From contig JAKAKI010000006.1 of NCBI GenBank assembly GCA_021813505.1, positions 1-64,000 on the forward strand: a stretch of DNA of 64,000 nucleotides, written 5' to 3'. Shown here piece after piece: positions 25,498 through 34,118 of the stretch. This stretch comes from a bacterium. Lineage in GTDB: Bacteria; Zixibacteria; MSB-5A5; WJJR01. Position 1 is the stretch's first letter, and each line of letters opens with the position of its first letter. The notes beneath the pieces were generated by a model. The model saw only the letters and a list, made by a program, of their open reading frames with translations, was not told where the DNA came from and ran no database searches. The position numbers and the translations under genes were made by a program.

Positions 25498-26166
25498 ATG
25501 CGATACCGCCTCATCATCCCCGTCTTCAACGCCGCCGCAACCCTCCCCGAGTTGATTGCCCGCATCCAGCGCACCGCACCGAGTATCGGCATCCTTGCCG
25601 TCAACGATGGCTCGACCGACCACTCAGCGTCCGTCCTTGAGGAACTGGGCATCGAAACAATCCGCCACCCCGTCAACCGCGGCAAGGGAGAGGCGCTCCG
25701 GACCGGTTTCGCCGCCGTCCTCAGGGATTCCGTCGATGCCATTGTCCATCTGGACGCCGACCTGCAACATGAGCCTGAGTTCTTGCCGGAATTCTTCCAC
25801 GCTTTCGAATCGGGGGACGGCGATCTGATCATCGGCACCCGCGACTTCCATTCCGGCGAAATGCCACTTCTGCGCCAGATGTCCAACCGCATGACCAGTT
25901 GGGCAGTGCGCCAGCTGACCGGAGCCGCCATCGCCGATTCGCAGTCCGGGTATCGCTTGATCGGCCGCCGCGTGCTCGAAACAATTCATCCAAAATCCCA
26001 CCGCTTCGACTTCGAATCCGAGTATCTTGTTCTGGCCGCGCGGGCGGGATTCAAAATCGGTGCAGTCCGCGTGTCAACCGTGTATCATGGCGAGCCATCC
26101 GCCATCCGGCCCTGGCGCGACACGATGCGATTTTTGAGACTGAGCAAATTCATCTGGAAATTATAG
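25498..26166 (+). CDS. Family 2 glycosyltransferase (dolichol-phosphate-mannose synthase-like)
   Basis: A 222-residue GT-A fold enzyme that probably transfers a sugar from a nucleotide or lipid donor. The first strand is YRLIIPVFNAAATLPELI, the nucleotide-binding region is VNDGSTDHS, and the metal DxD-type motif is HLDADLQHEPEFL. The segment GDLIIGTRDF and the acceptor-side DSQSGYRLIGRRVLE are characteristic of DPM1/DPG-synthase-like members. No transmembrane segments are present. Start ATG 25498 is preceded only by repeat DNA. An FKBP gene lies 22 bases downstream. Confidence 0.87.
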   Translation: MRYRLIIPVFNAAATLPELIARIQRTAPSIGILAVNDGSTDHSASVLEELGIETIRHPVNRGKGEALRTGFAAVLRDSVDAIVHLDADLQHEPEFLPEFFHAFESGDGDLIIGTRDFHSGEMPLLRQMSNRMTSWAVRQLTGAAIADSQSGYRLIGRRVLETIHPKSHRFDFESEYLVLAARAGFKIGAVRVSTVYHGEPSAIRPWRDTMRFLRLSKFIWKL

Positions 26167-26188
26167 CCAAGCCCAACGAGGAGGCCAC

Positions 26189-26617
26189 GTGCCCGAAGCA
26201 AAGAAAGGCGATCAAGTCAGCATTCATTACACCGGACGGCTTAACGACGGCACCGTGTTCGATTCCTCCGATGGCAGCGAGCCTCTGGTCTTTGTGCTCG
26301 GCACTGGCCAGGTCATTCCCGGCTTCGAGACCGCCGTCATGGGGATGAACGCCGGCGACAGCAAGACGGTCAAAATCCTCGCACGCGAAGCCTATGGCGC
26401 ACGCGCGGAGGACCTGGTCATGAATGTCGACCGCGGCCAGATCCCCGAGGAACTCGATATCGAAGTCGGCCAGCGCTTGCAGATGGAAAAACCCGACGGC
26501 GAAACCATGCGCGTCACGGTGACCAGCATCACCGACGAGATCGTCACCCTCGACGCCAACCACCCGTTAGCCGGCGAAGACCTCACCTTCGACATCACCC
26601 TGGTGAAAATCACGTGA
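26189..26617 (+). CDS. FKBP-type peptidyl-prolyl isomerase, SlyD-like
   Basis: A 142-residue cytoplasmic isomerase and folding helper. The FKBP strand pattern GDQVSIHYTGRLNDGTVFDSS and LGTGQVIPGFETAVMGMNAGDSKTV is followed by the IF (insert-in-flap) chaperone domain from about residue 75 and the closing VTLDANHPLAGEDLTFDITLV, diagnostic of the SlyD/FkpB group. The His-rich metal-binding tail of E. coli SlyD is absent. Start is GTG 26189, six bases after GAGGAGG. It is probably co-transcribed with the glycosyltransferase. Confidence 0.9.
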   Translation: MPEAKKGDQVSIHYTGRLNDGTVFDSSDGSEPLVFVLGTGQVIPGFETAVMGMNAGDSKTVKILAREAYGARAEDLVMNVDRGQIPEELDIEVGQRLQMEKPDGETMRVTVTSITDEIVTLDANHPLAGEDLTFDITLVKIT

Positions 26618-26976
26618 CCGACTTGGTTGATAGAAAACGGATGAGGGAGGGCGAGGCTCCCGCCGAGCCATTTTTCGGAGCGCGCAAAACTATGGGATTG
26701 GACGAGGATTTCCGCGCGGGAACGAAATCCGGCGCGAACAACAGCACGCGCGCGGATACATGGCTCGGCAGGAGCCTCGCCCTCCCTCCAAGCGCCTCGC
26801 TCGAAACACAGTATTGGATGCGGTTCAAAATTCAAGGTGAGCAAAGTCCAATGGGTGTGGCGCAGGCGCCCTCGCCTGCGTCTTTCCGCGGCCGCAACGC
26901 CAGGTTCGCAGATGCCGCCAAGAACCTCACATCGGTGGGCCGGACACTCCTGTCCGGCCGTTTCAACGACTGAACC
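26618..26976. other. Intergenic region filled with palindromic repeats
   Basis: It contains the REPIN-like doublet at 26643-26788, the hairpin GGCGCAGGCGCCCTCGCCTG (26860-26879), a family shared with 39852, and GCCGGACACTCCTGTCCGGC (26940-26959), shared with 25155. No gene is supported. Confidence 0.65.
26643..26788. repeat. REPIN-like doublet, complete
   Basis: The left half GAGGGAGGGCGAGGCTCCCG and CCGAGCCA is matched in inverted orientation by TGGCTCGGCAGGAGCCTCGC plus CCTCCC, 100 bases apart. The inner flanks (GGAGCGCGC... and GCGCGCGG) are also roughly complementary. This is the inverted-doublet layout of REPINs. Confidence 0.85.
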
Positions 26977-27729
26977 ATGTCCCTCCGCATTCTCGTATCC
27001 AACGACGACGGCGTCTACGCCCCCGGCATCAAAGCCCTCGCGCGTGAACTGCGCCGTGTCGGCGAACTGACCATGGTCGCGCCCAACTCCGACCAATCGG
27101 CGGTCAGCCACTCGCTGACCATCAATCGTCCCCTGCGAATCAAAAACCATGGCGATGGTGTCTACTCCGTCGACGGCACACCCACCGACTGCGTGACCCT
27201 CGCGTTTCACAAACTGCTGAAACGCCGTCCACCGCAGTTCGTGGTCTCCGGTTTGAATCATGGCGCAAACATGGGGGAGGACGTGACCTACTCCGGCACC
27301 GTTGCGGCCGCCATCGAAGGCACGATCATGGGTGTGCCGGCCATCGCCGCTTCGATGACCACGCCCGATCTCGAGGGCCGATCCTATCTTTCGGCGGCGC
27401 GCTTCATCCGGCGCCTGATCGCCCGCACCCACGGCCTGATGCCCCCGAATACTCTCCTGAATATCAATTTCCCGAAAATGCCCCGTGGCGGCTACAAGCA
27501 ATATCAGATCACGCGCCTGGGAAAGCGCGTCTACAAGGACATCATCTCCACCAACACCGACCCGCGCGGCAAAAGCTACTTCTGGATCGGCGGCGAACCC
27601 ACCTGGGAGCGCACCATCGAAACCGACGCCGGCGCGGTAGCCCGCGGCTTCGTCTCCATCACCCCCCTAAACATCGACATGACCGACGAAGCGCTGCTCG
27701 CGAAGATGCGGACCTGGCGGGTGGTGTAG
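26977..27729 (+). CDS. surE: 5'/3'-nucleotidase SurE
   Basis: A 250-residue metal-dependent phosphatase acting on nucleoside monophosphates. The metal-binding motif LVSNDDGVYAPGIKAL is at the N terminus, followed by VVAPNSDQSAVSHSLT (here MVAPNSDQSAVSHSLTI), VDGTPTDCV and VSGLNHGANMGEDVTYSGTVAAAIEG, all canonical. The TAG stop is the first codon of the palindrome around GTGCGTTATTAACGCAC. The 3' 135 bases are duplicated at 30668-30804 as part of a tandem duplication. Confidence 0.95.
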   Translation: MSLRILVSNDDGVYAPGIKALARELRRVGELTMVAPNSDQSAVSHSLTINRPLRIKNHGDGVYSVDGTPTDCVTLAFHKLLKRRPPQFVVSGLNHGANMGEDVTYSGTVAAAIEGTIMGVPAIAASMTTPDLEGRSYLSAARFIRRLIARTHGLMPPNTLLNINFPKMPRGGYKQYQITRLGKRVYKDIISTNTDPRGKSYFWIGGEPTWERTIETDAGAVARGFVSITPLNIDMTDEALLAKMRTWRVV

Positions 27730-27750
27730 GGTGCGTTATTAACGCACCCT
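27726..27750. repeat. Palindrome at the surE stop codon
   Basis: AGGGTGCGTTA and TAACGCACCCT are perfect 11-base arms around one T; the TAG stop overlaps the left arm. The second copy at 30801-30825 has one arm mismatch. Confidence 0.8.
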
Positions 27751-27772
27751 GTGCAGCGGAGAACCTATCCGT

Positions 27773-30349
27773 TCACAAACACGGATTCCGAGGCGCAGCC
27801 CCGTTCTTGAATGCGTAGTTGATCGCGGCCACAACGTCCGGCATATCGGTGGCACCGTCGGCGTTGAAATCACACCGTTCCACCGGGCAGACTGATTCCT
27901 GCACGCAGGGGACACCGCCCAACGCGCGGTCGATGATCGCGATCACGTCCATCACGTCGAACAGTCCGTCGGGCTTGGGGTCACCGTACCCGTCGCACGC
28001 ACACGATCCGTGCATGAAGTCCGCACGGACATACGAAGCGATTCGCTTCAGCTCGGCCACTGACGATGCCGAGTCGACCGGTGCGCAGATTCCCCATGGC
28101 GGCGGATGGTCAGACGATGGTAGGGGAGAGGTGAAAGTAAATTGGTCGGCGTCAGTGTTGTTAATGCTACGCGTGATTAGAAACTCGTCCCCGCTCAGAA
28201 ACCCTGAATCGTCTTTCCGGGCAAATGTCAGGAAATACATGATGGGCAGCGGACTGGTCATCGCATCGGCCTGGAACGCCGGATTGGGCGTCTCCGAGTA
28301 GTCGGCGTCGAATATCCACAGCCATTCCCTCGGACCTGACGCGGCCACATTACTGGCGACCGAGTAGATTGGTGGCCACCATCTCCCATCCACCATGCCG
28401 TCCGTGACATTGTTTTCCAGGTAGCCCACAGCGAGCCTACGTGGCGGATTCGCTTCCATATCCCATGCGGAAATCGGCGCACTCTTCGTGAAGTCCTGAT
28501 AAACATAACCACAGCTCGCGGAGTTGATAATGAAGGGTGCGAAACTGAACATCGCCGGCGGCTCGCAGAATCGCCGGCCATAGCGGTAAGCGTAAGACAC
28601 ATTCGGATCAGAGCCGTCAAAATTCCCCGATGGCGTTGTCGTGGCGAGTTTGATCACGACATCCTTGAGTCGTGCAGCCGGCACGCCCTGCTCTGGTTGC
28701 CGGCCTAACATATAGGCTGGGCTCATCCACCCGACCGAACCGCCGTACGCCTCGAATTGCAGGTCTCCGGATCCGCCCAACCAGGTGAATCGCTCGTGGC
28801 CGCAGAGGAGTGCAAAATCTCTCACGCCGGGATTCGCGTCTATCACTTTGACCATCAGCCCATCAATGATCGGATAGCTGTCGTCCCCGGACTGGTTTGC
28901 GAAATCGCTGAGCACATCCAGTCCGGTTGTCAGATCGCGTAGCGACCAAAGATAGCGAAGCCCGTCGTTGCTGATTCGGAATCCGATCCGATAATCGTGT
29001 CCGGTGGTCGCGCCGGACTGCATGATCAGTCCGAACGCCGAACCACTGGACCGGCCGAGTGTGTGCTCGGCATAGATCGTGTCCGCCCGCACAATCTCCG
29101 CATGCCCGGCGCCAACCGCCAGTGCCGCGATTACTTCCTGTGTATCCCCCGGGGCCATCGAGAAAGGACCCATATTGAGCATCATCCGCCGGTCGGCGGG
29201 ATGAGTATCGACCCAGCCGGTCCCCATCACCGGGTCGCCCGAAACCTGGTAATTTGTCGGCAGACCGGTGACAGGGTTAATTAGCGGTGCCCCATCCAGG
29301 CTAAGTCCCTTCATGTAATTGTACGTCTGGACCGCGAAGAGGGGGTCAGTGCCGTTAATGTACAGATTGAATGAAGTCATAGGCAGGTTGCGATGACGCG
29401 GGATCCACATTCCCCTTCGCTTATTCCACGCCGAACCCGTCTCCGACGGGACTATCGGCCCTTGGAGGACACTGAATCCCACTGTTGGTGGTTTGTCGCC
29501 ATAGACCTGGTCTGGCCCCGGGTTGTAGCAGTAACCCAGCGATAATGTTGTATCACAGCCGACCAGATCATCTGTGGCATCGCCCAAATCCGGATCTCCC
29601 CATAGCGCAAGGTAGGTACTGTCAAGCGAGTTGCCTCCTTTATTGATGACGGTGTACCAAAGATAGATCGTCTGCCCAAGCTCACATGGTTCCTTGCCGG
29701 CGAAAGCGTACAGTTGAATCTCGACACCGAGTGGCGCCGTGCTCCCACTGTTGTTCGTGTGGACCGCTGGGTCAGCGTCATTGAACACGGTCCAAACCGC
29801 CTGATCGCCAAGCAGGAACGGAATGCGAAATCCGTCGGCGCCGATAGAGTCGTTGCCAAGGAGGTCTTTCACCGCCGGTGCGCCCTGGTCAAACGGCCAC
29901 TGATCATAGTCGGGATTGCTCGCGCGGCTGTCGCCACGGTTGATCCTGTAAACGCGAAACTCTGCCCGGTCGGCCTGGAATGTTCCGTTCGCCATTGGGC
30001 CGGGCACAAATTCGTTGGAGTACTCGGCGACTGCCACCCGCGGTGCTCCGTCCACTTTCGCTCCAAGCCAGATTCCGGCAGCATACATCATTGTCTTGGC
30101 AGTCGGTCCCGGGAAGTGCAGACCATCGAATTTGCCCAACAGCGATGTCTTGTCGTGAGCAATCGATCCTGTGTTGTTGACGAACATCAGCAAAGTATTC
30201 GCGTCGAGATACGCCGTATTGTCCACGACCACGACATTGCTCGCCACCTGTCCATCGTTCCGCGCCATCCCAGAAGCGATCCCGCCACAAAGTATCACGG
30301 CGCCGGCGGCGACACCCAGCGCCCAACCGTTTCTCTTTACGAGCCTCAC
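27773..30349 (-). CDS. Very large secreted protein with dockerin-like C terminus, copy A
   Basis: An 858-residue exported protein of unknown function, starting at GTG 30349 (GGGGGTG upstream; homologous to the start of copy B). After a signal peptide (GWALGVAAGAVILCGGIASGMA) it has a repetitive-looking beta-rich body. Conserved pieces such as NTAYLDANTLLMFVNNTGSIA, YAAGIWLGAKVDGAPRVAVAEYSNEFVPGP and TVFNDADPAVHTNNSGSTAPLGVEIQLYAFA are shared with the tandem copy. The C terminus is a dockerin-like pair, CDGYGDPKPDGLFDVMDVIAII and CDFNADGATDMPDVVAAIN, ending RNPCL. Consensus promoter at 30434-30461. It lies convergent with surE, 43 bases away. Confidence 0.82.
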   Translation of the reverse strand: MRLVKRNGWALGVAAGAVILCGGIASGMARNDGQVASNVVVVDNTAYLDANTLLMFVNNTGSIAHDKTSLLGKFDGLHFPGPTAKTMMYAAGIWLGAKVDGAPRVAVAEYSNEFVPGPMANGTFQADRAEFRVYRINRGDSRASNPDYDQWPFDQGAPAVKDLLGNDSIGADGFRIPFLLGDQAVWTVFNDADPAVHTNNSGSTAPLGVEIQLYAFAGKEPCELGQTIYLWYTVINKGGNSLDSTYLALWGDPDLGDATDDLVGCDTTLSLGYCYNPGPDQVYGDKPPTVGFSVLQGPIVPSETGSAWNKRRGMWIPRHRNLPMTSFNLYINGTDPLFAVQTYNYMKGLSLDGAPLINPVTGLPTNYQVSGDPVMGTGWVDTHPADRRMMLNMGPFSMAPGDTQEVIAALAVGAGHAEIVRADTIYAEHTLGRSSGSAFGLIMQSGATTGHDYRIGFRISNDGLRYLWSLRDLTTGLDVLSDFANQSGDDSYPIIDGLMVKVIDANPGVRDFALLCGHERFTWLGGSGDLQFEAYGGSVGWMSPAYMLGRQPEQGVPAARLKDVVIKLATTTPSGNFDGSDPNVSYAYRYGRRFCEPPAMFSFAPFIINSASCGYVYQDFTKSAPISAWDMEANPPRRLAVGYLENNVTDGMVDGRWWPPIYSVASNVAASGPREWLWIFDADYSETPNPAFQADAMTSPLPIMYFLTFARKDDSGFLSGDEFLITRSINNTDADQFTFTSPLPSSDHPPPWGICAPVDSASSVAELKRIASYVRADFMHGSCACDGYGDPKPDGLFDVMDVIAIIDRALGGVPCVQESVCPVERCDFNADGATDMPDVVAAINYAFKNGAAPRNPCL

Positions 30350-30361
30350 GTTCACCCCCAA

Positions 30362-30667
30362 AGTGGGATGCCAGACTGGTAAGTTTCTAAGTCGGTATGC
30401 GCGGCCGCGGCTGCAAGGGCCAACGCTGTTTAGATGATACTCAAGGAATCCAAAAAGTCAACATGGAATGACGACACTCTTTCTGGCACATTCGCCAGAA
30501 TGCTACGCCCGCCGGGACGGGTTGCGGGTCAGTAATAGCGGAGAGTCAGACTTCCTAATCTGGCGCGGCAAGTGCATCGTTGGCGCGCCCATGTGTTAAC
30601 CGGTTGCACGCCAGAGCCATCCTGCACCCCTCTACGGCAGGCGGGCCTTCAGGCACCCGACGCGGTG
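30362..30667. other. Region between duplicated units
   Basis: It holds the leader and promoter of protein A and then about 200 bases of low-similarity sequence up to the start of the surE fragment at 30668. The duplication joint must lie near 30660. No gene is supported. Confidence 0.5.
30434..30461 (-). promoter_or_regulatory. Promoter of large secreted protein A
   Basis: TTGACT (30461-30456), 16-base spacer, TATCAT (30439-30434). The bases CCATG immediately before the -35 box are also present before the copy B promoter. Confidence 0.7.
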
Positions 30668-30804
30668 GCGAACCCACCTGGGAACGCACCATCGAAACCG
30701 ACGCCGGCGCGGTAGCCCGCGGCTTCGTCTCCATCACCCCATTGAATATCGACATGACCGACGAAGCGCTGCTCGCGAAAATGCGGACTTGGCGGGTGGT
30801 GTAG
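30668..30804 (+). pseudogene. surE: Truncated 3' fragment of surE
   Basis: The last 45 codons of surE (27593-27729) recur here at a constant offset of 3,075 bases with about 6 mismatches, ending at the same TAG in the same palindrome. The 5' four-fifths of the gene is missing. The fragment is a by-product of the duplication that created the second large secreted protein, and is not expected to be functional. Confidence 0.9.
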
Positions 30805-30847
30805 GGTGCGTTATTAACGCACCTTGTGCGGCGGTGAACTCAGCTGT

Positions 30848-33397
30848 TCACAAACACGGATTCCGAGGCGCAGCCCCGTTCTTGAATGCGTAGTTGATCG
30901 CGGCCACAACGTCCGGCATATCGGTGGCACCGTCGGCGTTGAAATCACACCGATCGATAGGACATGACGATTCCTGATCTACTGGCGCGCCACCTAGAGC
31001 TTGATCGATGATCGCAAGGACGTCCAGTACACTAAACTCGCCATCTTGAATGGGATCCGCGAAGTGGGGGCAGTCGCACGCTGCCTGCGTAAATTCATTG
31101 CCAACGATGCCGACAATTCTCTTCAATTCGCCTACGGCAGACGTGGCATCGATTGGATCGCATACGCGGACAGTGTCTCGGGGTGGGGGAGCGGGAGGAA
31201 TGTAAAATGTGTCGGCATCCGTATTGGGGTTGGATCGGAAGATCATGAATTCGTCACCCGCGGCAAAACTGACATTGCCGTCACGCGCGACGGTCAGGAA
31301 ATACATAGCAGGGATGCCCGTGTAGTAAATAGAATTCCACTTGAGAATTTCGTGATTGGGCATTGTCGAATAATCCACGTTTAAGACCCAAAGCCACTCG
31401 CGAGGGCCGTCGGATGCCACGTTGTCCACGTCGTGTCCATTAGGTGGCCACCACTTCCCATCGACTGAACCGTGAATGGCGTTATTCTCGCAAAATGCAA
31501 TGGCAAGCCGCCGCGGCGGAACTGATTCTACATCCCAAGCGGAAAGTGGCACTGATCGCGAGAAATCCTGATAACGATAATCAGGGTGCGATGAGTTTAC
31601 AATGAATGGTGCGAATTCAGGTCTGGCAGGTGGCCCTGGTGACTGTAGGTACCTGTAGGCGTAGGAAACGTTCGGGTCTAGGGAGTCGGAAAGGCCACTC
31701 GAGTCTGTTGCCGCAAACTTCAGGAGGACGTTACGGAGTCGATACCGGTTAATGAGATTCCGCCCCCCCAGCGTGCCGCCCGGATCCGCCCATTCTATCG
31801 CGCCGTTGAAACTCTCTAATTGTAGCCCGTTGGCTCCCACCCACGTCAAGCGAGGCAAACCGTTGGCGACGCCGCAGTCTCGTATTCCTTTGAGTGGGGC
31901 ATAGACGCGAACCAGCATGCCGTCCACGGTGGGGAAATAAAAAGACTGACCTCTCCCAGAGGTAACCAGCATGTTTGTGACCAGATCTTTGAGTGACCAT
32001 ACATAGAATGAATCAGGGTCCGGCTGGAAACTGACCTGGTAGTCATGGCCCGTTACAGACAAGGGTGATGTGATAAAGGCGTTACCGGATCCATCCGAGT
32101 TGCCAGAAGTATGCGCAGCGAGGATTGTGCCCTTATGGTACAGAGTGTCTGCCTCGCCTGCAGCGACGATCAGGGCAGCAACCACTTCCTGAGTATCGCC
32201 CGGATTCATCGTAAGAGGCCCGGAACTGATCACGAATCTCCGGTCCCCGGAACCCTGGTCGAGCCAGCCAGACCCTGCAACAGGATCGCCCGAATACATG
32301 AATCTAGTAGACTGTCCAGTTGATGGATCTACAATCTGCGCCCCTTGCTGGTCGAGGCCCCTCATCAGGTTGTACGATTCGAGATCTTCGTAAGGATCCG
32401 ACCCAATTAGGTATTCGGTGAACGCAGTCATGGGCAGTTGCTGATGTCTTGGAATCCATATCCTCTGCCGAAAGTCCCAAGCGGACCCAGAAACTGACGG
32501 CACGATCGGTCCCTGTAATACGGTGATGCCGACAGACGGAGGCTTGTTACCGTAAATTTCATCTGGTCCGAGGTCAAAGCAATAGCCCAGCGAGAGTGAT
32601 GTGTCGCACCCCACAAGATCGTTTTGGGGCATGCCTATGTCTGGATCGGCCCACAGCGAAAGATAGGCACTGTCAAGGGTGTTCCCTCCCTTGTTGATGA
32701 TCCGATACTGCAAGGATATCGTTTGCCCAACCCCGCATGAAGTGTTGTTCGCATACGCGTAGAGTTGCACTTCCACACCCAGCGGCAAGCCACCACCAGC
32801 GTTCTGGATGTGCCTCGACGGATCGGCGTCATTGAAGACGGTCCAGAGTGCCTGTTCGCCCAACAGAAGGGGGATCTTGAATCCTCCCGGATCGAGCGAG
32901 TCGATTCCCAAATGATTCTTTACTGCCGGGGCACCTTGATCGAAGGGCCATTGATCGAAATCCGGATTGCTCGCACGTGAGTCGCCGCGCCTGATCTTGT
33001 AAACGTGGAAGGCCGGATTGTCCGGCTGAAAGGTCCCTCCCAGCATGGGACCCGGAGTATACTCCTCGGAGTATGATGCCCTGGTTACGGATACTTCGCC
33101 ATCGACCTTTGCACCAATCCACAAACCAGCCGCGTACATGAGAGTTTTGCTGCTAAGACGCGGAAAGTATAGCCCGGGGGCAAGGTACATGCCTGACGAA
33201 GCGTTCGCCAATACCCCCGTGTTTTTCACAAACATCAGCAGAGTATTCGCATCGAGATAGGACGTGTCGTCGACGATGACCACATTGTTCAGTCCTTGCT
33301 GGTCGCTCGGAGCCATCCCGAATGCGAGTCCCGTCCCTATTATCGTCAGGCCAATGGCGACACCAACTGCGCAACCGATTCTCGTCTCGATCTTCAT
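30848..33397 (-). CDS. Very large secreted protein with dockerin-like C terminus, copy B
   Basis: An 849-residue tandem paralogue of copy A, starting at ATG 33397 five bases after GGGGG. The signal peptide (RIGCAVGVAIGLTIIGTGLAFGMA) and the body are diverged but collinear: TSYLDANTLLMFVKNTGVLA, YAAGLWIGAKVDGEVSVTRASYSEEYTPGP and TVFNDADPSRHIQNAGGGLPLGVEVQLYAYA. The C-terminal dockerin-like half CDFNADGATDMPDVVAAIN...RNPCL is identical to copy A in protein and nearly so in DNA, although the preceding 70 residues differ. Function is unknown; surface-exposed or extracellular by inference. Its own promoter is at 33480-33507. Confidence 0.82.
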   Translation of the reverse strand: MKIETRIGCAVGVAIGLTIIGTGLAFGMAPSDQQGLNNVVIVDDTSYLDANTLLMFVKNTGVLANASSGMYLAPGLYFPRLSSKTLMYAAGLWIGAKVDGEVSVTRASYSEEYTPGPMLGGTFQPDNPAFHVYKIRRGDSRASNPDFDQWPFDQGAPAVKNHLGIDSLDPGGFKIPLLLGEQALWTVFNDADPSRHIQNAGGGLPLGVEVQLYAYANNTSCGVGQTISLQYRIINKGGNTLDSAYLSLWADPDIGMPQNDLVGCDTSLSLGYCFDLGPDEIYGNKPPSVGITVLQGPIVPSVSGSAWDFRQRIWIPRHQQLPMTAFTEYLIGSDPYEDLESYNLMRGLDQQGAQIVDPSTGQSTRFMYSGDPVAGSGWLDQGSGDRRFVISSGPLTMNPGDTQEVVAALIVAAGEADTLYHKGTILAAHTSGNSDGSGNAFITSPLSVTGHDYQVSFQPDPDSFYVWSLKDLVTNMLVTSGRGQSFYFPTVDGMLVRVYAPLKGIRDCGVANGLPRLTWVGANGLQLESFNGAIEWADPGGTLGGRNLINRYRLRNVLLKFAATDSSGLSDSLDPNVSYAYRYLQSPGPPARPEFAPFIVNSSHPDYRYQDFSRSVPLSAWDVESVPPRRLAIAFCENNAIHGSVDGKWWPPNGHDVDNVASDGPREWLWVLNVDYSTMPNHEILKWNSIYYTGIPAMYFLTVARDGNVSFAAGDEFMIFRSNPNTDADTFYIPPAPPPRDTVRVCDPIDATSAVGELKRIVGIVGNEFTQAACDCPHFADPIQDGEFSVLDVLAIIDQALGGAPVDQESSCPIDRCDFNADGATDMPDVVAAINYAFKNGAAPRNPCL

Positions 33398-33479
33398 GTC
33401 CACCCCCGATGAGGGAATGCCAGTCTTCTGAATTCAGGTTTCGAGGTACATCGCGGTGGCTGCACACCGCGGTGCTCTA

Positions 33480-33507
33480 AATATAGGCGAGAACTCGAAT
33501 AATTCAA
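33480..33507 (-). promoter_or_regulatory. Promoter of large secreted protein B
   Basis: TTGAAT (33507-33502), 16-base spacer, TATATT (33485-33480). It is the same layout as copy A and the promoter at 14606. Confidence 0.7.
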
Positions 33508-33661
33508 CATGGTATGTTCTCTTTTTGCAGATGTGCAATTGACACCACACCAAGTCCGTTGCGCCAATTTCCCGTTGTTTTCCGCCGACGATGTTGTATG
33601 TTTCCAATTCTGCCGCCCGACGGGGGCCAAACCGCCGGTACGCAGAACCGAAAGACCAGTG

Positions 33662-33739
<78 letters not shown>

Positions 33740-34118
33740 TCAAAAAGACCCTGCGGCGGACATCAGTTCCGCCGTTTTCATTGGTGGGTTTTCCACGAGA
33801 CAAACCGATGAAGGCGTCCCTGCCGCCCCCCTCACCCCCGGCCCCTCTCCCAAAAACGGGAGAGGGGAGATCCCTCCCGACCGGCCAACCAGACGGCCGC
33901 ACGGCGTGTGTCCCCCGCCCGAGTGACGCCGAGGGATTGCATTCTGCTGATTTGGCGAGACTCGTGACGGGCGCAACTCGGCTCCCCTCTCCCTCTGGGA
34001 GAGGGGTTGGGGGTGAGGGCTCTCCGGCGCGCTGGGCCCCGTCCCCGCTCATATAACCAACCATTTCTGTCGAAATAACTTATGAGGCCCGCCCCGGCGG
34101 GACTCGCAGGGGAAACGT
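33740..34118. repeat. Inverted repeat pair (CCCCTCACCCCC...CTCTCCC family)
   Basis: CCCCCTCACCCCCGGCCCCT CTCCC (33827-33851) followed by GGGAGAGGGGA, and then CTCCCCTCTCCC...GGGAGAGGGGTTGGGGGTGA at 33982-34018, make two mirrored copies about 130 bases apart. This family is widespread in GC-rich genomes. No gene is supported between tRNA-Pro and pilT. Confidence 0.7.

Noticed and set aside
26392-27501. 369-codon open frame opposite surE
   Set aside because: Antisense of surE, the repeat region and the FKBP gene; no domain is recognisable.
33740-34118. Riboswitch or attenuator before pilT
   Set aside because: The hairpins are members of a widespread GC-rich repeat family and lie more than 90 bases from the gene with no aptamer-like core.
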